64,000 nt of DNA from Ischnura elegans (GCF_921293095.1 NC_060252.1:79132866-79196865); one strand, 5' to 3'. Positions 33,961-46,664 are shown, counted from the stretch's first letter. The notes: a model not told the origin generated them from the letters alone. Numbers and translations: made by a program.

Positions 33961-34314
33961 TAAACATCTCTGATGAACATCATTATGGGCGTTTGTCTAC
34001 TGCAGTCCTTTTACAGATTAAATTTATCGGTATTATTTTACAAGAGGTACAATCCGGATTTCGCCTTCAAACCTTCACTTTCCTGTAGTATTTTTGCCTC
34101 CTGATTAATGTTGTGACATTCATTCCTGGCGCAAATTAATAGTTTTCGAGATATTTTAACTTTTATGGATTACGTTTTTCGGGTTCTGCGCATGCGCCGC
34201 CATTTACGATCTTCACTTACTCACCCTTTACTTTACGCACTTCACCTTCTGCGCATGCGCAAACATTACCATGCCGCCAAATTTAAAGTTTCACTCTATT
34301 TCGTCCTTGTCGTC

Positions 34315-35318
34315 ATGGCGTGCGATTCCTGTGACTTCAATTACTTCCAGTTCATGCCATCAGTTCGTTTTACGAGAAGGAAGACGCTGCTTTGCAATTT
34401 CTGCAAAGCCACGGGGTTATTCCCTTTTCTATTACGTGCCCCCGGTGTGCTGCTCCCTGTCATTTTCACCAAAAGAAGCATTTGTGGCGTTGCTCCCTTA
34501 CGCGGAAATCACAAAAAAAAGAAAAGTAAGCCCTGCGGCTTCTCAGTATCCGCGTTTAAAGGTACTTTTTTGCGTGGTGTTCATCTACCTGCGTGGAAAG
34601 CGATCCTATTTGCCAATCACTGGCTTGCCAAACATTGGGACCACGGTACCATTCAAGAGTGTTTGGGCTTTTCCACCAAGTCATCGGTTGACTGGAGGTC
34701 CTTTTGCAGCGAGGTTACAGACCATTGGCTCCGTAACCAACAACCAATTGGCGGCCAAGGAATTATTGTGGAAGTCGACGAAACCTTAATTGTGCGTCGA
34801 AAACACGATAAAGGACGTCCTTTACAACAAATTTGGCTTTTCGGGGGGATTGAGCGTGTGTCAAAAAAAAATTCATTCTTCCGTTAACTGGAGACGGCGA
34901 AAAACGGAATCGAAGTACGTTGGAGCCAATCATTACCAAATACATTCTCCCGGGCTCCATCATCGTCTCCGACTGCTGGAAGGCGTACTCCAATCTAGAA
35001 AATCTGGGTTACACACATAAAACAGTGAATCATAGCGAAAAGTTTGTGGACCCTGACGATTCTGAGATACACACGCAAAACGTCGAGAGACTCTGGCGGG
35101 ACGTGAAGGAGAGGGTGAAACGTCCCGGTATTCGCAAACATTTTCTCCACCAATACTTATCCCGATATCTCTTTCTTTCCTCCATCCCTAAAAAAAACCT
35201 CCACGCCTTCTTCATACAAGCCTCCCAATTGTACCCGCCACTCTCCCCTGAACAAGACCTGCCTGGGACATCTGCGCAAGCAGAGGAAGACCTGCCTGGG
35301 ACATCTGGGCAACCATAA
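34315..35318 (+). pseudogene. Merlin transposase (DDE_Tnp_IS1595 / ISXO2-like), one frameshift
   Basis: The likely start is the ATG of MACDSCDF at 34315, just inside the left inverted repeat. The N-terminal part has a cysteine cluster and the family-typical GTFLRGVHLPAWKAILF. The catalytic triad is visible: D in GQGIIVEVDETLIVRRK, D in PGSIIVSDCWKAY and E in TQNVERLWRDVKERV. The first two lie in different frames. The switch occurs at a run of nine A at 34863-34871, where ten (or seven) would keep the frame. The C-terminus has two DLPGTS repeats. Otherwise it is intact, so the element died recently or the run is a sequencing error. Confidence 0.88.
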
Positions 35319-35359
35319 GCACTGGAAGGTAAGCACATTTTACCCTCTTCTACCTCCCA

Positions 35360-35600
35360 CTCTACCAACTGGACCAGCTCGAAGGATATTTTTTTCTAGT
35401 TGACCAACTCGTACATGTGCCCGGAAAGTGATTTACCCACTTTACCAACTGGACCAGCTCGAAGGATATTTTTTTCTAGTTGACCAGCCCGTACATGTGC
35501 CCAGAAAGTGATTTACCCACTTTGCCAACTGGACCAGCTCGAAGGATATTTTTTTCTAGTTGACCAGCCCGTACATGTGCCCAGAAAGTGATTTATCCAC
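35360..35600. repeat. 80-bp tandem repeat, about three copies, inside the Merlin element
   Basis: CCAACTGGACCAGCTCGAAG recurs at 80-base steps (35365, 35445, 35525), each followed by a T-run, CTAGTTGACCA and GTACATGTGCCC. Copies two and three are nearly identical. It lies between the transposase stop and the right inverted repeat. Confidence 0.92.
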
Positions 35601-36744
35601 TTCTACCTCCCACTTTGTTATGTATTGGACCATCACTAGGGATATTTTTCTATTGTTTACAATTTCAAACATGTTCCGTGAAACTCATTTACCGCCATTC
35701 CAATATGGCCGCGCATGCGCAGAACCCGAAAATCGCTATTCATAAAAGTTAAAATATCTCGAAAACTATTAATGCGCGCCAGGAATGAATGTCACCACGT
35801 TAATCAGGAGGCAAAAATACTACAGGAAAGTGAAAGTTTGAAGGCGAAATCCGGATTGTACCTCTTGTAGAAATTTACCAATTTATCTTGTATCAGACCA
35901 GTGCACGAGACTGAGGATTTGTGTATGGTTAGGCGGCATTAGTATCACATTTGATTTTGGATAATATTTTTTTTCAACAAGCTCTCAGACTTAATGGTAT
36001 GTATTGAAAACAGAAATTAGTGGGCACTTCTTTGAATATATAGTGAATATAGGTTTCCTTGAACCTATTACGTTAAGTTGCGCTAAAAATAAAAAAGAGA
36101 TTGTTGGAAGTGGTAGTATTAAAAAGTTTTTTGTTGACTCATGAAGCTTAAAGTAGTTCATCCTGCCAATATGGGCCCAGCTATATTGTGTTTGGAATAG
36201 AAAAACATTTAAATAGTCCTACCGCCAAATGTTTAATTAAGTACGTGTTGCATATATTTTTGACCATTTAAATGATAGACCTTACTATAACAGTTACTAT
36301 AATAGCTTTTTACAGAATTTAAATCGCGGAACAGCATAATTGTCCAACATCAAATCTTGAAAATAACAGATGGCAAAGGATATCTTGTTTAAAAATGAAG
36401 ATAAATTGCTGGGAAACTTTAATCTGCAAAAATCAGTTATTTTGCCCTTAAATCAAGGGGAGCACTTTCCTACTCGACTTCATGTCTAGTTTTTGTACGT
36501 CCGGAAGGTTTCGGTGAAGCATTTGGTTTCAAGAATGGTTTTGAAAGTTCTATATTTATCCCAACGTATATAGTATCCCAACAGCAAGGGTAACATGATC
36601 CCAAATTAAATAAACTTAAGTAAGTAATCTTTCCGATAAACTGAAAAATATTAAATTTTGGGCTATTTACGTTGCTAAAATAACTTGCAAATGTTTTGTA
36701 AATGATCTTCATTAAATTATTGTGACAACTGTATGCATAAGTCA

Positions 36745-36890
36745 TCAGTTCCAGTCGTACTTGTTCTTGTCACGAAGATATCTTGTAACTCTTACTAGCT
36801 TCTGAGCTGTATAAATGCCCAACCTGTTGCGCAATTTAGACCGCACCATACCAAAAGTTGAAAATAGTATTTCAAGCTGGAAAGATGAGA
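36745..36890 (-). pseudogene. Relic of hAT transposase C-terminus
   Basis: The minus-strand translation reads QFFSSFQLEILFSTFGMVRS, then KLRNRLGIYTAQKLVRVTRY and LRDKNKYDWN before a stop. The F-S-x-x-x-x-RS-LRNRLG-x-x-x-A-KLV pattern is the end of the hAT dimerisation domain. Upstream sequence contains a stop codon and no further recognisable domain, so only the 3' end of the gene survives. Confidence 0.65.
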
Positions 36891-36899
36891 AAAACTGTC

Positions 36900-39447
36900 A
36901 GAAACCATCAGGCAAGGCTTTGATTTCACGGTGCTATGGTACGCCATGATGAAACCACCGCGGATCACGTGACGGATGATTGAGGTGTCGGATTATTTCA
37001 TTTATGTTTCATTTTCTCGCACCAAATGCATAATATTCCCTAATGCATGCACCTTTAATTGTTGGTTTCTAAGAGTTCTCGGTGACAAAAGACGGGGAGA
37101 AATCGGAAGTATGAACTATATGGGCAAATTAATTTTTATATCTATGAATTATAAAAAACAAAGAAGGGGGTTACATTGACCTTATCGTCGATTACGCTGT
37201 CGTTCACTTATTTTTTGGTGAACTTTTTCATCTTTAGGTCCTCAATAACCATTCGCGCTATGTGTTAAATGAAAGTTGTAAACTGTTCAAACTTTGTTGT
37301 TGCGAGTGAAAAATTTTGGCAGTGGTTTCCATCGGGTATTCCCAAAAATATGAGTTTCTTAAGGCTCAGGCTCTATAGTGTTCCCTCCAGCTCCGTGTTA
37401 CTAGCGTTAAATGCATGGGAATACGGTGTAATCAATGAATGGTAGTGATGAGGTATTTCTGTGGCGTATAGGGATAAAGACTTACCTTCGGCGTATCAAT
37501 AACTCATGTAGTTATTCATCGTGTCGGGGAATCAAGTGTTTAGAGAAATGGGCTGGGGTATAATCATTGTTCTACAATTTTGCATCTCTTTCCCTGAAAG
37601 TAATTTTATTCTCCTTGCGGAAGCTTTCCATCCTCATGGATGCTGTTTTTTAATTTAATGTGCACGACTGATCACATATATCTGTGCAAACTTCTGTATG
37701 TTGTTAAAACATTTGATATAAATTTCACTCGTTTAAATTATATTCATGAAAATCCTTTGCTAATGAAGTGTGTTAGATACGTACTTCAGGCTTTCTTATT
37801 TGCTGCATGCCAAAAGCTATTATGCAGCGCTGAGCACGGTTTGTATTCCTGGCTCGTGGCTTTCGTGGGTTTGATTCTGGCATGAAGTAAGTTAATTCCT
37901 CTTGCAGTTTTCCCTTAATTTACAGTTAAATCAGAAAAGAGAAAAATCAACTTAATATAATTGTTTCGTGGTTTCGATGTAGTATTCTGATCTCACCTCA
38001 GGTCGAAAGAAATTCCTCATCAGTGTTGCCAGCGTACAGCTCTGTGTAAGACATTACCTTCAGTGAAGGCCCCACCGTTTATTGCTTATCTATACTGTTG
38101 AATCACCTTGCACACCCTCTTTCTTTGGCTAATACAATAATGTGGAGCTGTTGACTTACGCTATACTTTTCATAATGCATAATCATAGAATAGCCCCTCG
38201 TCTGCGACATACCTGCACGACATAAGGGTATTTCGGGCAGACAGGACAATAGGCGTTAAGGTCAGAGGCGGTGAGTTTTACTAGAAACCACATATCAGAG
38301 AAAGTGCAACTACTTGTTGACATTTTTTTTTGGATAGGAATGTTGTTCTTCTTAACTTACTTCCCGTGTGTGCTCAATTCCTTTACATCGTGAAATAGAC
38401 ACGTTTTAGGTGTCCATCTAAATTAATATGACGGGTATAATTTGTGAACATGAGAAATAGATTGTGAAACGTGTCTTGAGACATTAAATACGACACTATT
38501 TATGAGAATCGTACTGACAAATTATTACTCTTGAGCTTAAGTCTTGAATCTTAGCAATTGCTTTACATCTACCGTGGAACCTGCCATTCATTTCGAATTT
38601 TTTTGCAGCATAATTAATTATTTATTACGTGAGTTATGGGAGAAATGAAAATCGGGTGGATATGTAATGAGAAACCTAACTTAGAAGCAAAAAGAAGGAC
38701 GAGAAGGTACCTAACACCTTTTTTATGATTATACTTGTTGGTGGCGTAACTTTATTAAAAATACGAGTTTTCAGTGCTTTCACAAGTAATTAAAAGATTT
38801 AGGACTTTGCGGTTTCATTTTAAGTAAGGTATTTAAGGCCTACGTGGAACACCGAACGTGTGTTCACTATCTGAAACACTAAAACTAATGGTTTAGTTTA
38901 AATTGTTTTAAGTCTTATTTAACGGTTTACAAAGCAAATCATTATTTACAATATGAATGAAAGAAATATTATTAGTGTGTAGTGAAATGTACGCTTATTT
39001 TTTTATATTATCATTATTATTTTATGATGCGGCCGCTCTTTCATTGGACGCACTTACATTGGGTCAATAGCTAATGCTCAATACATCATTCTCACCGGTA
39101 TTTGTAAATGAAACACCTACTATTGTTGAATATCTAATATCGTATGCGAAAGATATTATAAGTTGTAAGTGTTTGACGCACAAGTTTGGAGGGCATACAT
39201 CATTAAATTTTTAAAATGTGTTCTGAGAGATTTTATCAGGCCGTGTACTAGGTCGAAAAGTGATGTCTTGTTTTAGTGACCTTCATTTTACAATATTTGT
39301 GGCTTAGTGTTAGCTGTGGTTCATTGGGCAGTACAAATCCTTGTACGTTTTACTCGCTATTGAAATCATGACTTTCGGCAAATATGCAAACGAGAGGGTT
39401 AATATAGCTATTATTATTATTATTAAATCTGTATGGTAAAGGTGTAA
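36900..39447. other. Long intergenic stretch, no gene seen
   Basis: AT-rich, with scattered frames below 85 codons and none recognisable. A TATTATTATTATTATTA run lies near 39410-39425. Confidence 0.45.
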
Positions 39448-39775
39448 TGAATATTAAAATCCCAATGGCAATAAACGAGTTACCAGATAACTTGAAGAGA
39501 ATAAAAACTATTAGGGAATTAAAAAGTAAACTAAAGAAGCACCTACTGGAGAGATCGTAAAACGGTTGTCTTATTATTTCTTAGATATGTTTTTGAGTGT
39601 CATAATGTAATTCTACTTTGTGGCTAGGGAATTTATGAATACGTTAATGCTCATATGTATGTTGGGGTATATGTATATTGTCTGTGTGTTAACACTTAAT
39701 AAATGTTTTGTAAAAGTAAAGATAATAATGGAACCTGCTGATAAGCTTAATGCTTAGCGGGACCATTAAAATGCA
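39448..39775 (+). mobile_element. 3' end of a non-LTR retrotransposon
   Basis: A short frame ends INELPDNLKRIKTIRELKSK, then LKKHLLERS and a stop. This is the pattern (x-LP-x-x-I/L-K-x-I-x-x-x-x-x-FK-x-KLK) closing many Jockey/CR1-like reverse transcriptases. About 180 bases on, CCTGCTGATAAGCTTAATGC-TTAGCGGG forms a hairpin, as seen at the 3' ends of such elements. The rest of the element is missing or unrecognisable. Confidence 0.45.
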
Positions 39776-41329
39776 AAAATAATGTAGCTTTCATTCAAAT
39801 GTAAATATTTAAAGAACTTGAATGTTTTATTGGAATATATACTTAATTGAATTGAATTATATAATGACAATATTCTTTTTTTAGATAATATTTTATATAT
39901 TGTAACTTTTTTTTAAATTTTGTAATATGCTAAGCAATATGACTACTTATTTGAATGGCTGTTAACGAATGGTTAATATTTGATAGGTATGGAACTATTG
40001 TATGAAAAAAAAAGTATCTGTTAGGTAGGAAAAATGACACAGTCATGCATTCCTTTCGGTGATATTTACCCTACCTTTCCTGATACCAAGGGTCTGCCTC
40101 ACTAGGTATAAATATCTTCAATTAACAATGGCGAAAGAATTTTGCATTTCATTTTCTTCACATGATTAACAACCTTAGTTTCTAGTAAGGAGGAAGCATG
40201 TAATGAATTGATATTTGTTTTTTTTTACAACTGAACAAAATTATACATGTGTCATCGCAATTTTGACTCACTGCTATTCATTTAAGCACTTCCTTAGGAA
40301 TGCACCACAGGTGATTATAAATTATAACAGATAGATTTAAATAGTTTGACGATGCATTTATGTACTAAATGCTTCGTTTCTGTCAACCAGGTGAGTTGAA
40401 TGGTGGTCTGCCAACTTCTTAAAGTTGTTGTGAAGACGGTCGTTCGTTTCAGTTCAGAACTATCACTTCATTTCATTATTATTGCTTTTCAGCCATAAAT
40501 GCAAGAAAGAGAAGTGCAAATAAATAGGAGACATAATATTATTGTATCTTAGAAATAACTTCTCGAATCAATTCCTTGTATATTTTCAATTGTATTCATG
40601 GTGAATATAGGTGAGTGTAGTCATCCATACCTATTCATAAAGTTTGAGTTCACTATGCTGGTGTACAAGCTTCCTTCTGGCAAACATCATTTGTGTCATC
40701 GAATTAAAAAACATAGCTGAGGGTGAGGCCCTCAGATCATTAGAGGTGATTCACGGGTAGCATAGTCCATCTACGTCTTTTTGAATTTCCTATTATTTGA
40801 CCTATTATTTAATTTAGTTCAAAAGAATAAATAGTGCTGCGCGGGACTTTGGTTGGAACTGGTTCACAGCCCCAGGTAAAGTCATTGATAGGTCTCATTC
40901 TTTCAATCTGCCATCATAATGGTATCGCTTTAATTTAGTGTAGGCGATTATCACTAATCAAAGCATGGGCCGTGACAATCATTCTGAGGTAGCATTAAAA
41001 ATTTTTAAATCAATCAAATGTATCGAAGTTTCATTTCCTAGCGCAATGGAGATTCTGTAGAATTCCCGGAGAGGGCGTTGGAACTTTAACGAAGCCAGCT
41101 GTTTTCATTGTGATGGACCGTGTTTTTTTTTTAGCTTCTCGTATGGTTGTTTGCAAAATAAATCTTCAATTTTGGTGTACCCCAAGGCTGCTGTAATTCA
41201 GCTTCATCCTAGGTAGATCAATAAGGAGGATTGGCTGAAATTCCACGCCCCCTGGCTTCACCTGCTAACAATAGGTGGAATAGCTGGCGCCCTCTCTGGG
41301 AACTTATATGTTCGTAACAAGGATGCTCC
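39776..41329. other. Downstream flank of gene B, no gene seen
   Basis: AT-rich; includes the expected 3' UTR of gene B, without a clear AATAAA on the minus strand close to the stop. Confidence 0.35.
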
Positions 41330-41867
41330 CTAGCTGCGGTGCACTTGGCTCTTGGGCTCTGGTTTCATCTTGTACGCATTCTTCCAGATCTCGTAGAGAC
41401 ACACGGTCGAGTGGAACCTGTAGAAGATGGCGAGAGGCATGCTGACGTGCGTGATGATTGTCCACGCCCACACGCCGTAGAAGTGGAGGTGCGTCGGATG
41501 GAACTCTGCCCGGTTCTTCTCCAGAGTGTTGATGGTCCACATGGCCATGTTTGCCACGAGAAGGAAGGTGACCAGCTGTCTCCCCGGCTTCCGCCTGCAC
41601 TGCTCTTCGGTGCGGCACTTGCGGCACCACGCGTCCAGCACGAAGATGGTCTGGCACGTGGTCTGCACGAGGGAGCACAGCTCGGCTGCCACGCCCCCCG
41701 CCTTCGCGTCCTCCGTCATCTTCAGCTCGCCCTCGCCTCCCTCCCTCTCCTCCCCGCGGGCGAAGTACGCCCCCACGATGGCGAACATGCAGTAGACGTA
41801 CATGCCCGTCTGCGCGGTGACCAGCAATGCGTTGTCCATGCCGAGCTTCCTCTGCGGCCCGCGGTAC
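41330..41867 (-). CDS. Otopetrin gene B, last exon (helices 9-12)
   Basis: 538 bp, phase 2 in, acceptor CTTTCCCAG; it joins RDLR to YRGPQRKLG. It contains MDNALLVTAQTGMYVYCMFA, then a loop unique to B (EEREGGEGELKMTEDAKAG). Next come SLVQTTCQTIFVLDAW, LVTFLLVANMAMWTINTL and WAWTIITHVSMPLAIFYRFH, then STVCLYEIWKNAYKMK and a short tail ending VHRS. Identity to gene A is very high from QTTCQT onward. GC content is strikingly high, so reading frames on the opposite strand are long by bias. Confidence 0.95.
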
Positions 41868-42578
41868 CTGGGAAAGACGCAGTTCATTTATGTATTATGC
41901 ATTTGGGTGAAAAAATACGACGGACGTCTTTTTTTTCAACCTTCGTTGGGTCATGATCAGAGGACGAAGTGATAGATTAAAAATTATTTCATTGCTAATT
42001 TTTGAGCGCACTTGTGGTATCCTTTTGACATAATCGCCTCTGTAATTGAGGTATCGGTCGTGCCTGTGGACAAGTTTTACTATACCTCCTTCATGGAATG
42101 TTGCCGCCCGTGACCTCCAATGAAATTTGGCTTAGTTCTGAAGCTCAAAGCCTGTTTGAAAACCCTTCCCTCCTAGCCACTTCTTCACTTCAGTGTTAAG
42201 ATGGATGTCAGTCAGCATTATGTCGGCATTGCACGGCGGGTGATCGAAACTGTCTCATTAAAATTGCTCAAGGAGCGGTTGGGCTGCATCAGCGCTGAGA
42301 TGACGGCCGTTGTCATGGATTAGAACACTCCCTGAAGCCAGCATGTCTCCTCTTTTGTTTTGAATGGGAATGGGTGTAATGTTTCACACTATCCAAATCG
42401 CATAGAAGAAAACTTCTCTTCTATCGGCATAAAGGTCAAGACATGTCAATGCTGAAGCCATTCAGCGAGTTTTCTGGATTTCGCTCCGCAGCGCACACTT
42501 GGCGGGAGAATCAATTGAGGAAGTGTAGTTAATGATAAAATTCGAGGAATCAAGCGAGATGGAGTGGAATTGATTCAT

Positions 42579-42978
42579 AATGAAACACTGACTTGCAATT
42601 TTCCACAAAAATAAAATTTTACTTCGACTCGAGTTTCAATGATACTACATCATTTTCAAGGTACAACTGAGAGAGGAGAAATGGGGTGGAAGGTCCTCAA
42701 GGATCTGGTTGGAATGGGTAGGGGTGCAAGGCCTCCCCCCCTCCCACGCCTTGCACCCCTCCTCCAAGGTCCTCAAGGAGCTGGTTGGAATGGGTAGGGG
42801 TGCAAGGCCTCCCCCCCTCCCACGCCTTGCACCCCTACCCATTCCAACCAGATCCTTGAGGACCTTCCACCCCATTTCTCCTCTCTCAGTTGTTACTTGA
42901 AAATGATGTAGTATCATTGAAACTCGAGTCGAAGTAAAATTTTATTTTTGTGGAAAATTGCAAGTCAGTGTTTCATTG
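42579..42978. repeat. Large composite foldback with nested hairpins and hammerhead-like motif
   Basis: The outer arms start AATGAAACACTGACTTGCAA and are near-perfect for about 150 bases. The left half contains a 69-bp unit twice (GGAATGGGTAGGGGTGCAAG and following), each ending in its own GCAAGGC/GCCTTGC hairpin. The motif CTTGAAAATG-ATGTAGTATCAT-TGAAAC lies at 42896-42923, with its mirror in the left arm. In gene B intron 7. Confidence 0.9.
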
Positions 42979-45380
42979 TAGTTAATGAGATTGTTGCTAA
43001 CCTTAAACTAAAAACATAAGACCAGAAATGACTAGAGGGTGTGTTGCGGAGGATGCGCAGTTGCCCTATGCGCGCAGTGCCCGCCTGTCGCTTGTATGGT
43101 GTTTTTGCTGAGCTATCGGAGGTTGGAATAAAAACGTCCCTCGTATATAGGAATGAAGACCTTCTCGAGTCCTATCGCAGCAGGAGGCTGCTGAAGATAA
43201 AAATGGACAGATAGGATGATAAAACAAGGAGGTATATAGGTTGATGAATAGGAGAATGGAGAACAATCTTGATCTATATACACGTGGGGTTTGCCATGTA
43301 ATTATATGCAGCTTTTACGTAGGAAGCACGATGTGAGGCAAAATGAATTGAAAAGTCTCCACGTTACATTTATCATACAAGTCGCAATTTCATCTAAATT
43401 ATGTGGGCTTAGAAAAATTCAAAGTTTGCGCTATTTCCCATATGTTTTAGTTGAGGCGAATTCTCTATGTCCTTCTCAAGATAGCCGGATGGTCCATTTC
43501 TTGGTTTGATTCGGGGAGGAGGTTATTTTTATTCCGTTATTTCGTTATTTTTAAAGCAGTTGCTGTGGAAAACTTAAATCGATAGAAAAATCAATTCTTC
43601 TTGCTTACATAGCTCTGGTTCTCTTTTGGCTCCGATCATGTCATGGATTTGCGTGTTAAATGATTATTCCATGGTTAAAATTATCTTATAATAAATAATT
43701 ATATAATTGAGTCTCAGAGCTTGTGATTGTGGCAGATTTATTTTTAAGTCAGTCAACACTTATTGCTTACACAGGAATGACTAAGGTCATGTGAACAGAT
43801 GCGTAACTAATTTAAAATATTGGTCCCAACATTATAACGTTTTCATGAGGAGCCGTGAAGAACTATGCAATTTAATGCGAGCGCTTCGATGTTTAGCTAC
43901 CCACGGCTTCAATGGGGGACATATTTGCCCAAGGAGGGTCTGAGTAAAGCTGAACGCTGGGAGAAAAAAATACCTCGTCCGCGCTCCTCAGACCAGACGT
44001 CGAACTCCAGCCTCCGACTGAACCCTATACCCACCTACCAACTCACTAGAAATAGGTTTTAGAAAGTGAAAAAATAATTTCTGTACACATAGCGTAAGGA
44101 TCAGAATGGTGTCCACGTTAACTAAGCGGTCATATGGTACGCAGGTATATTTCCACTTGTCAAAGAGAAAGCCTTTGTGTAAGGGAATATGTTTCGGTTC
44201 AGTGGGTGCTTAAAAATTTCCATAATGTCGCTCTCAATTTTGTGGTAATTGAAGTGGAAGAAAGTCGTGGGGTAAGACTGCTGAGTGGAATAAGTTGCAT
44301 TCGGGGGATACAAAGGGAGGGGATGGTAGAAAAATTCGAATTTTGGTGTCCGAATTTGCGGGAAGAAATTGAACTATGGTAAATAGCATCATGGATAGCA
44401 TATTGATTTAGGGGTCGGAAAGCATTCTCGATTTCACTTACCATTGCTGTCCGCCCATTCTTTCAGTCTAACAAAAAATATATTTCATCTTGCATAATAT
44501 CCCTGCATTTAGTTTCAACGAGACTTAATGCAAATTTGTGGGATTTATGTTCTGACTAAGTCAGTCAGTGCGTCGTTGATCATCTATTGAGAGTTGAGAC
44601 ACTCTTAACTTTTCGTCAGGCGCAATATTGAAATTGCTGAGTTCAGGTGCAATGTGCCTGACAGGTACAGATGTGAAAAAAACATTATTCAGCATGGCTC
44701 ATTGGTACACGTTTAAAGTTTTAAGTACCCGTATTAGTGAAAACGAACACTTAAATGATGTCTTTCATGCTATGTGTATACCCCTTTACATGCAGTCATA
44801 CGACCCCGGACCGTTCCAGCAAGGTGCGATTTAACGTGCTCTTTAGGCTGTTATGTATTATTTTATGTAATGTATTTTAGCATATGAATTCTATAAGTTC
44901 AGTATTTTTTATTTTGCTATGTTATTTATCTAAAAATGACTTTATTTTGATTTATTGTGCCATTATTTCGTATAATTATGCTGTATAACCCGCCACTGAT
45001 TTGTCGGCATAAATGCAAAAAGCATAAGGCTGCGTAGAACATGTAAAAAGAAACAACTACTATAAGCGCCAAGGGCCTACGCCGCCTAGTGGCACGAAGA
45101 AATGAAAAAAAAATCGCGCTGTGATCCATTGCGCCCAACGGAAGGTTGCATTGTTGCGTTTGTGTGTGTGTTTTATCGTTTACCTTGACCTGTGAAAGAA
45201 AATGTTTTGTGCTATCGTTAGCGGGTAAATTTAAAAAAATATGGAACAATCAGATAAGGGAGTTTCCGTGGGAAAAATTCCAATCACCAGAGTTTTTATA
45301 TTATCCAAATTGGTTACGGTCTCAACTGAATCGGATACTTGAAGTTCTACTGTAATTTTATTGACCAAACCTCAGGTTAG
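42979..45380. other. Intronic stretch, no gene seen
   Basis: Part of gene B intron 7; AT-rich with chance frames up to about 107 codons and no recognisable exon or element. Confidence 0.4.
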
Positions 45381-45545
45381 TAATTTAAGAATACCGGGAC
45401 TAGCCATGGTGATGTATTTACGGAGTCACCCGCGATGTACAAATTGTGCAAAAAATCCACAGAAAAATCAGCATTGATCAGGATTCGAACCGGATCCCCC
45501 GATTTCTGGGCGAGTGCTTCAGCCAGCCAGGCTACCGAGATAATT
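45381..45545 (-). mobile_element. tRNA-derived SINE, family 3, full copy
   Basis: On the minus strand the head has an A-box-like TAGCCTGGCTGGCTGAAGC and a B box CCGGTTCGAATCC. The body reads TTCTGTGGATTTTT-GCACAATTTGTAC, then GCGGGTGACTCCGTAAA and TAGTCCCGGTATTC. The same body occurs at 45680-45815 and 59384-59493, defining a family. Confidence 0.75.
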
Positions 45546-45679
45546 TGAAGATTCCACTGGACAAGGTGGTATGGACTGCTGAGCATATGATGCCACAAGC
45601 TGTCCAATTCGTGCTCACAGCGCCACGGCCGGAGAGCAAAGCCCAAACTTTGACCACATAGAGGCGGTCGCTCTTGACA

Positions 45680-45815
45680 AATTTAAGAATACCGGGACTA
45701 GCCACGGTGATATCTTTACGGAGACACCCGCAATGCACAAATTGTGCGAAAAATCCACAGAGAAAAAAATCATTCGCTTTGACTACGATTCGATTCAAGT
45801 TAGCAGTTCAGCCGA
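45680..45815 (-). mobile_element. tRNA-derived SINE, family 3, second copy
   Basis: Its body matches the neighbour 45381-45545 (TCTCTGTGGATTTTTCGCAC, AATTTGTGCATTGCGGGTGT). The tRNA head is shortened and its B box degenerate. Two same-orientation copies about 135 bases apart, just outside gene B exon 7, suggest a local duplication or dimer. Confidence 0.7.
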
Positions 45816-45841
45816 AAAATAGTTCTTAGCTTTTGCCTCAC

Positions 45842-46123
45842 CTGAGGTCACGCATCTGGACGGTGCACACGATGACCGCTATCGTGGTGAGCACATACAG
45901 CACCATCTCGCACACCGTGACCTCGAACACGGCGACGGCCTCGAAGCCCGGGGCGTGCACCAGCACGAAGAACGTGATGAGCGAGATTATGGTGAGCACG
46001 AGCACCAGGATGCCGGCGAAGAGGCCGCGGTGCGCGTTTGCGCAATCCACGGAGAAGAGCTCCGCCGAGTGCGCCTGATGGTGGTGGGTCAGTGATGGCC
46101 TCCGGAATATCCCAGAGGGTGAC
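45842..46123 (-). CDS. Otopetrin gene B exon 7 (helices 7-8)
   Basis: 282 bp, phase 2 in and phase 2 out; acceptor ACTCCCAG, donor GTGAGG. It encodes SPSGIFRRPSLTHHHQAHSA, then ELFSVDCANAHRGLFAGILV and the helices LVLTIISLITFFVLVH and VTVCEMVLYVLTTIAVIVCT, ending VQMRDLR. It corresponds to the end of gene A exon 7 plus the start of gene A exon 8. The A intron between LAILE and VNACE is therefore absent here, and B instead has an intron after RDLR. Confidence 0.95.
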
Positions 46124-46392
46124 CTGGGAGTAGTTATGGAATAATCATGCAAAATACATATATTTTTTTATAAAAAAACATTCTTATCGCGAACTAAAAA
46201 AGCACAATAAATTTTGTATGAGCCTGGCACACTCTCTAAATAATTTTCTTCTAATATAGAAGATCCATGCTACTGTCACGTGCAAATACGATTCTTGCCC
46301 ATCCACAAATATAAAGAAAGTGAAACATATAATGGAGAAAAATAGCAATACAAAGCTCGTTGCTATCAAATGAAGTAACGCATTTTATCATT

Positions 46393-46664
46393 CATTGGCG
46401 TAACTAGGAATATGCTTTGGGGCTGATGAGAGGGGATGGGGGAGGGCGACCTCCCACCCCGCCACTTTTGGGAAAATTTTGGAAAAATGACATGCCTGCA
46501 AATGCATTTTACATAAGTTTAGCACTTAAAATTTGGGTTTCTTTAAAAGGTTACGTTAAAATTTACTATATGTCAAAACTAGACAATAGTTTTGAATTTA
46601 TTTTTACTTCTCTGAGGGGGAAGGAGAGATCCATCCTCCTCATCCCCCCATAGTTACGCCACTG
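46393..46664. mobile_element. hAT-type MITE (copy 2, uninterrupted)
   Basis: Flanked by TTATCATT at 46385-46392 and 46665-46672. Ends are CATTGGCGTAACTAGG (one change from CAGTGG) and CATAGTTACGCCACTG. Internally it matches copy 1 (AAAATTTTGGAAAAATG, ACATGCCTG, CAAAACTAGACAATA). In gene B intron 6. Confidence 0.9.

Larger units (their letters stand above)
34029..35879 (+). mobile_element. Complete Merlin-type (IS1595-like) DNA transposon
   Basis: Bounded by the perfect 8-bp duplication AATTTATC at 34021-34028 and 35880-35887. The terminal inverted repeats are unusually long, about 170 bases (34029-34205 and 35703-35879), with few mismatches except in the outermost 18. Each arm includes CAAGAGGTACAATCCGGATT and GGGTTCTGCGCATGCGC. 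One transposase gene lies between, broken by a single frame change. Eight- to nine-base duplications and an ISXO2-type transposase define the Merlin superfamily. Confidence 0.92.

Noticed and set aside
41339-41956. 205-codon plus-strand frame opposite gene B last exon
   Set aside because: Same reason: shadow of a conserved minus-strand exon in very GC-rich sequence.
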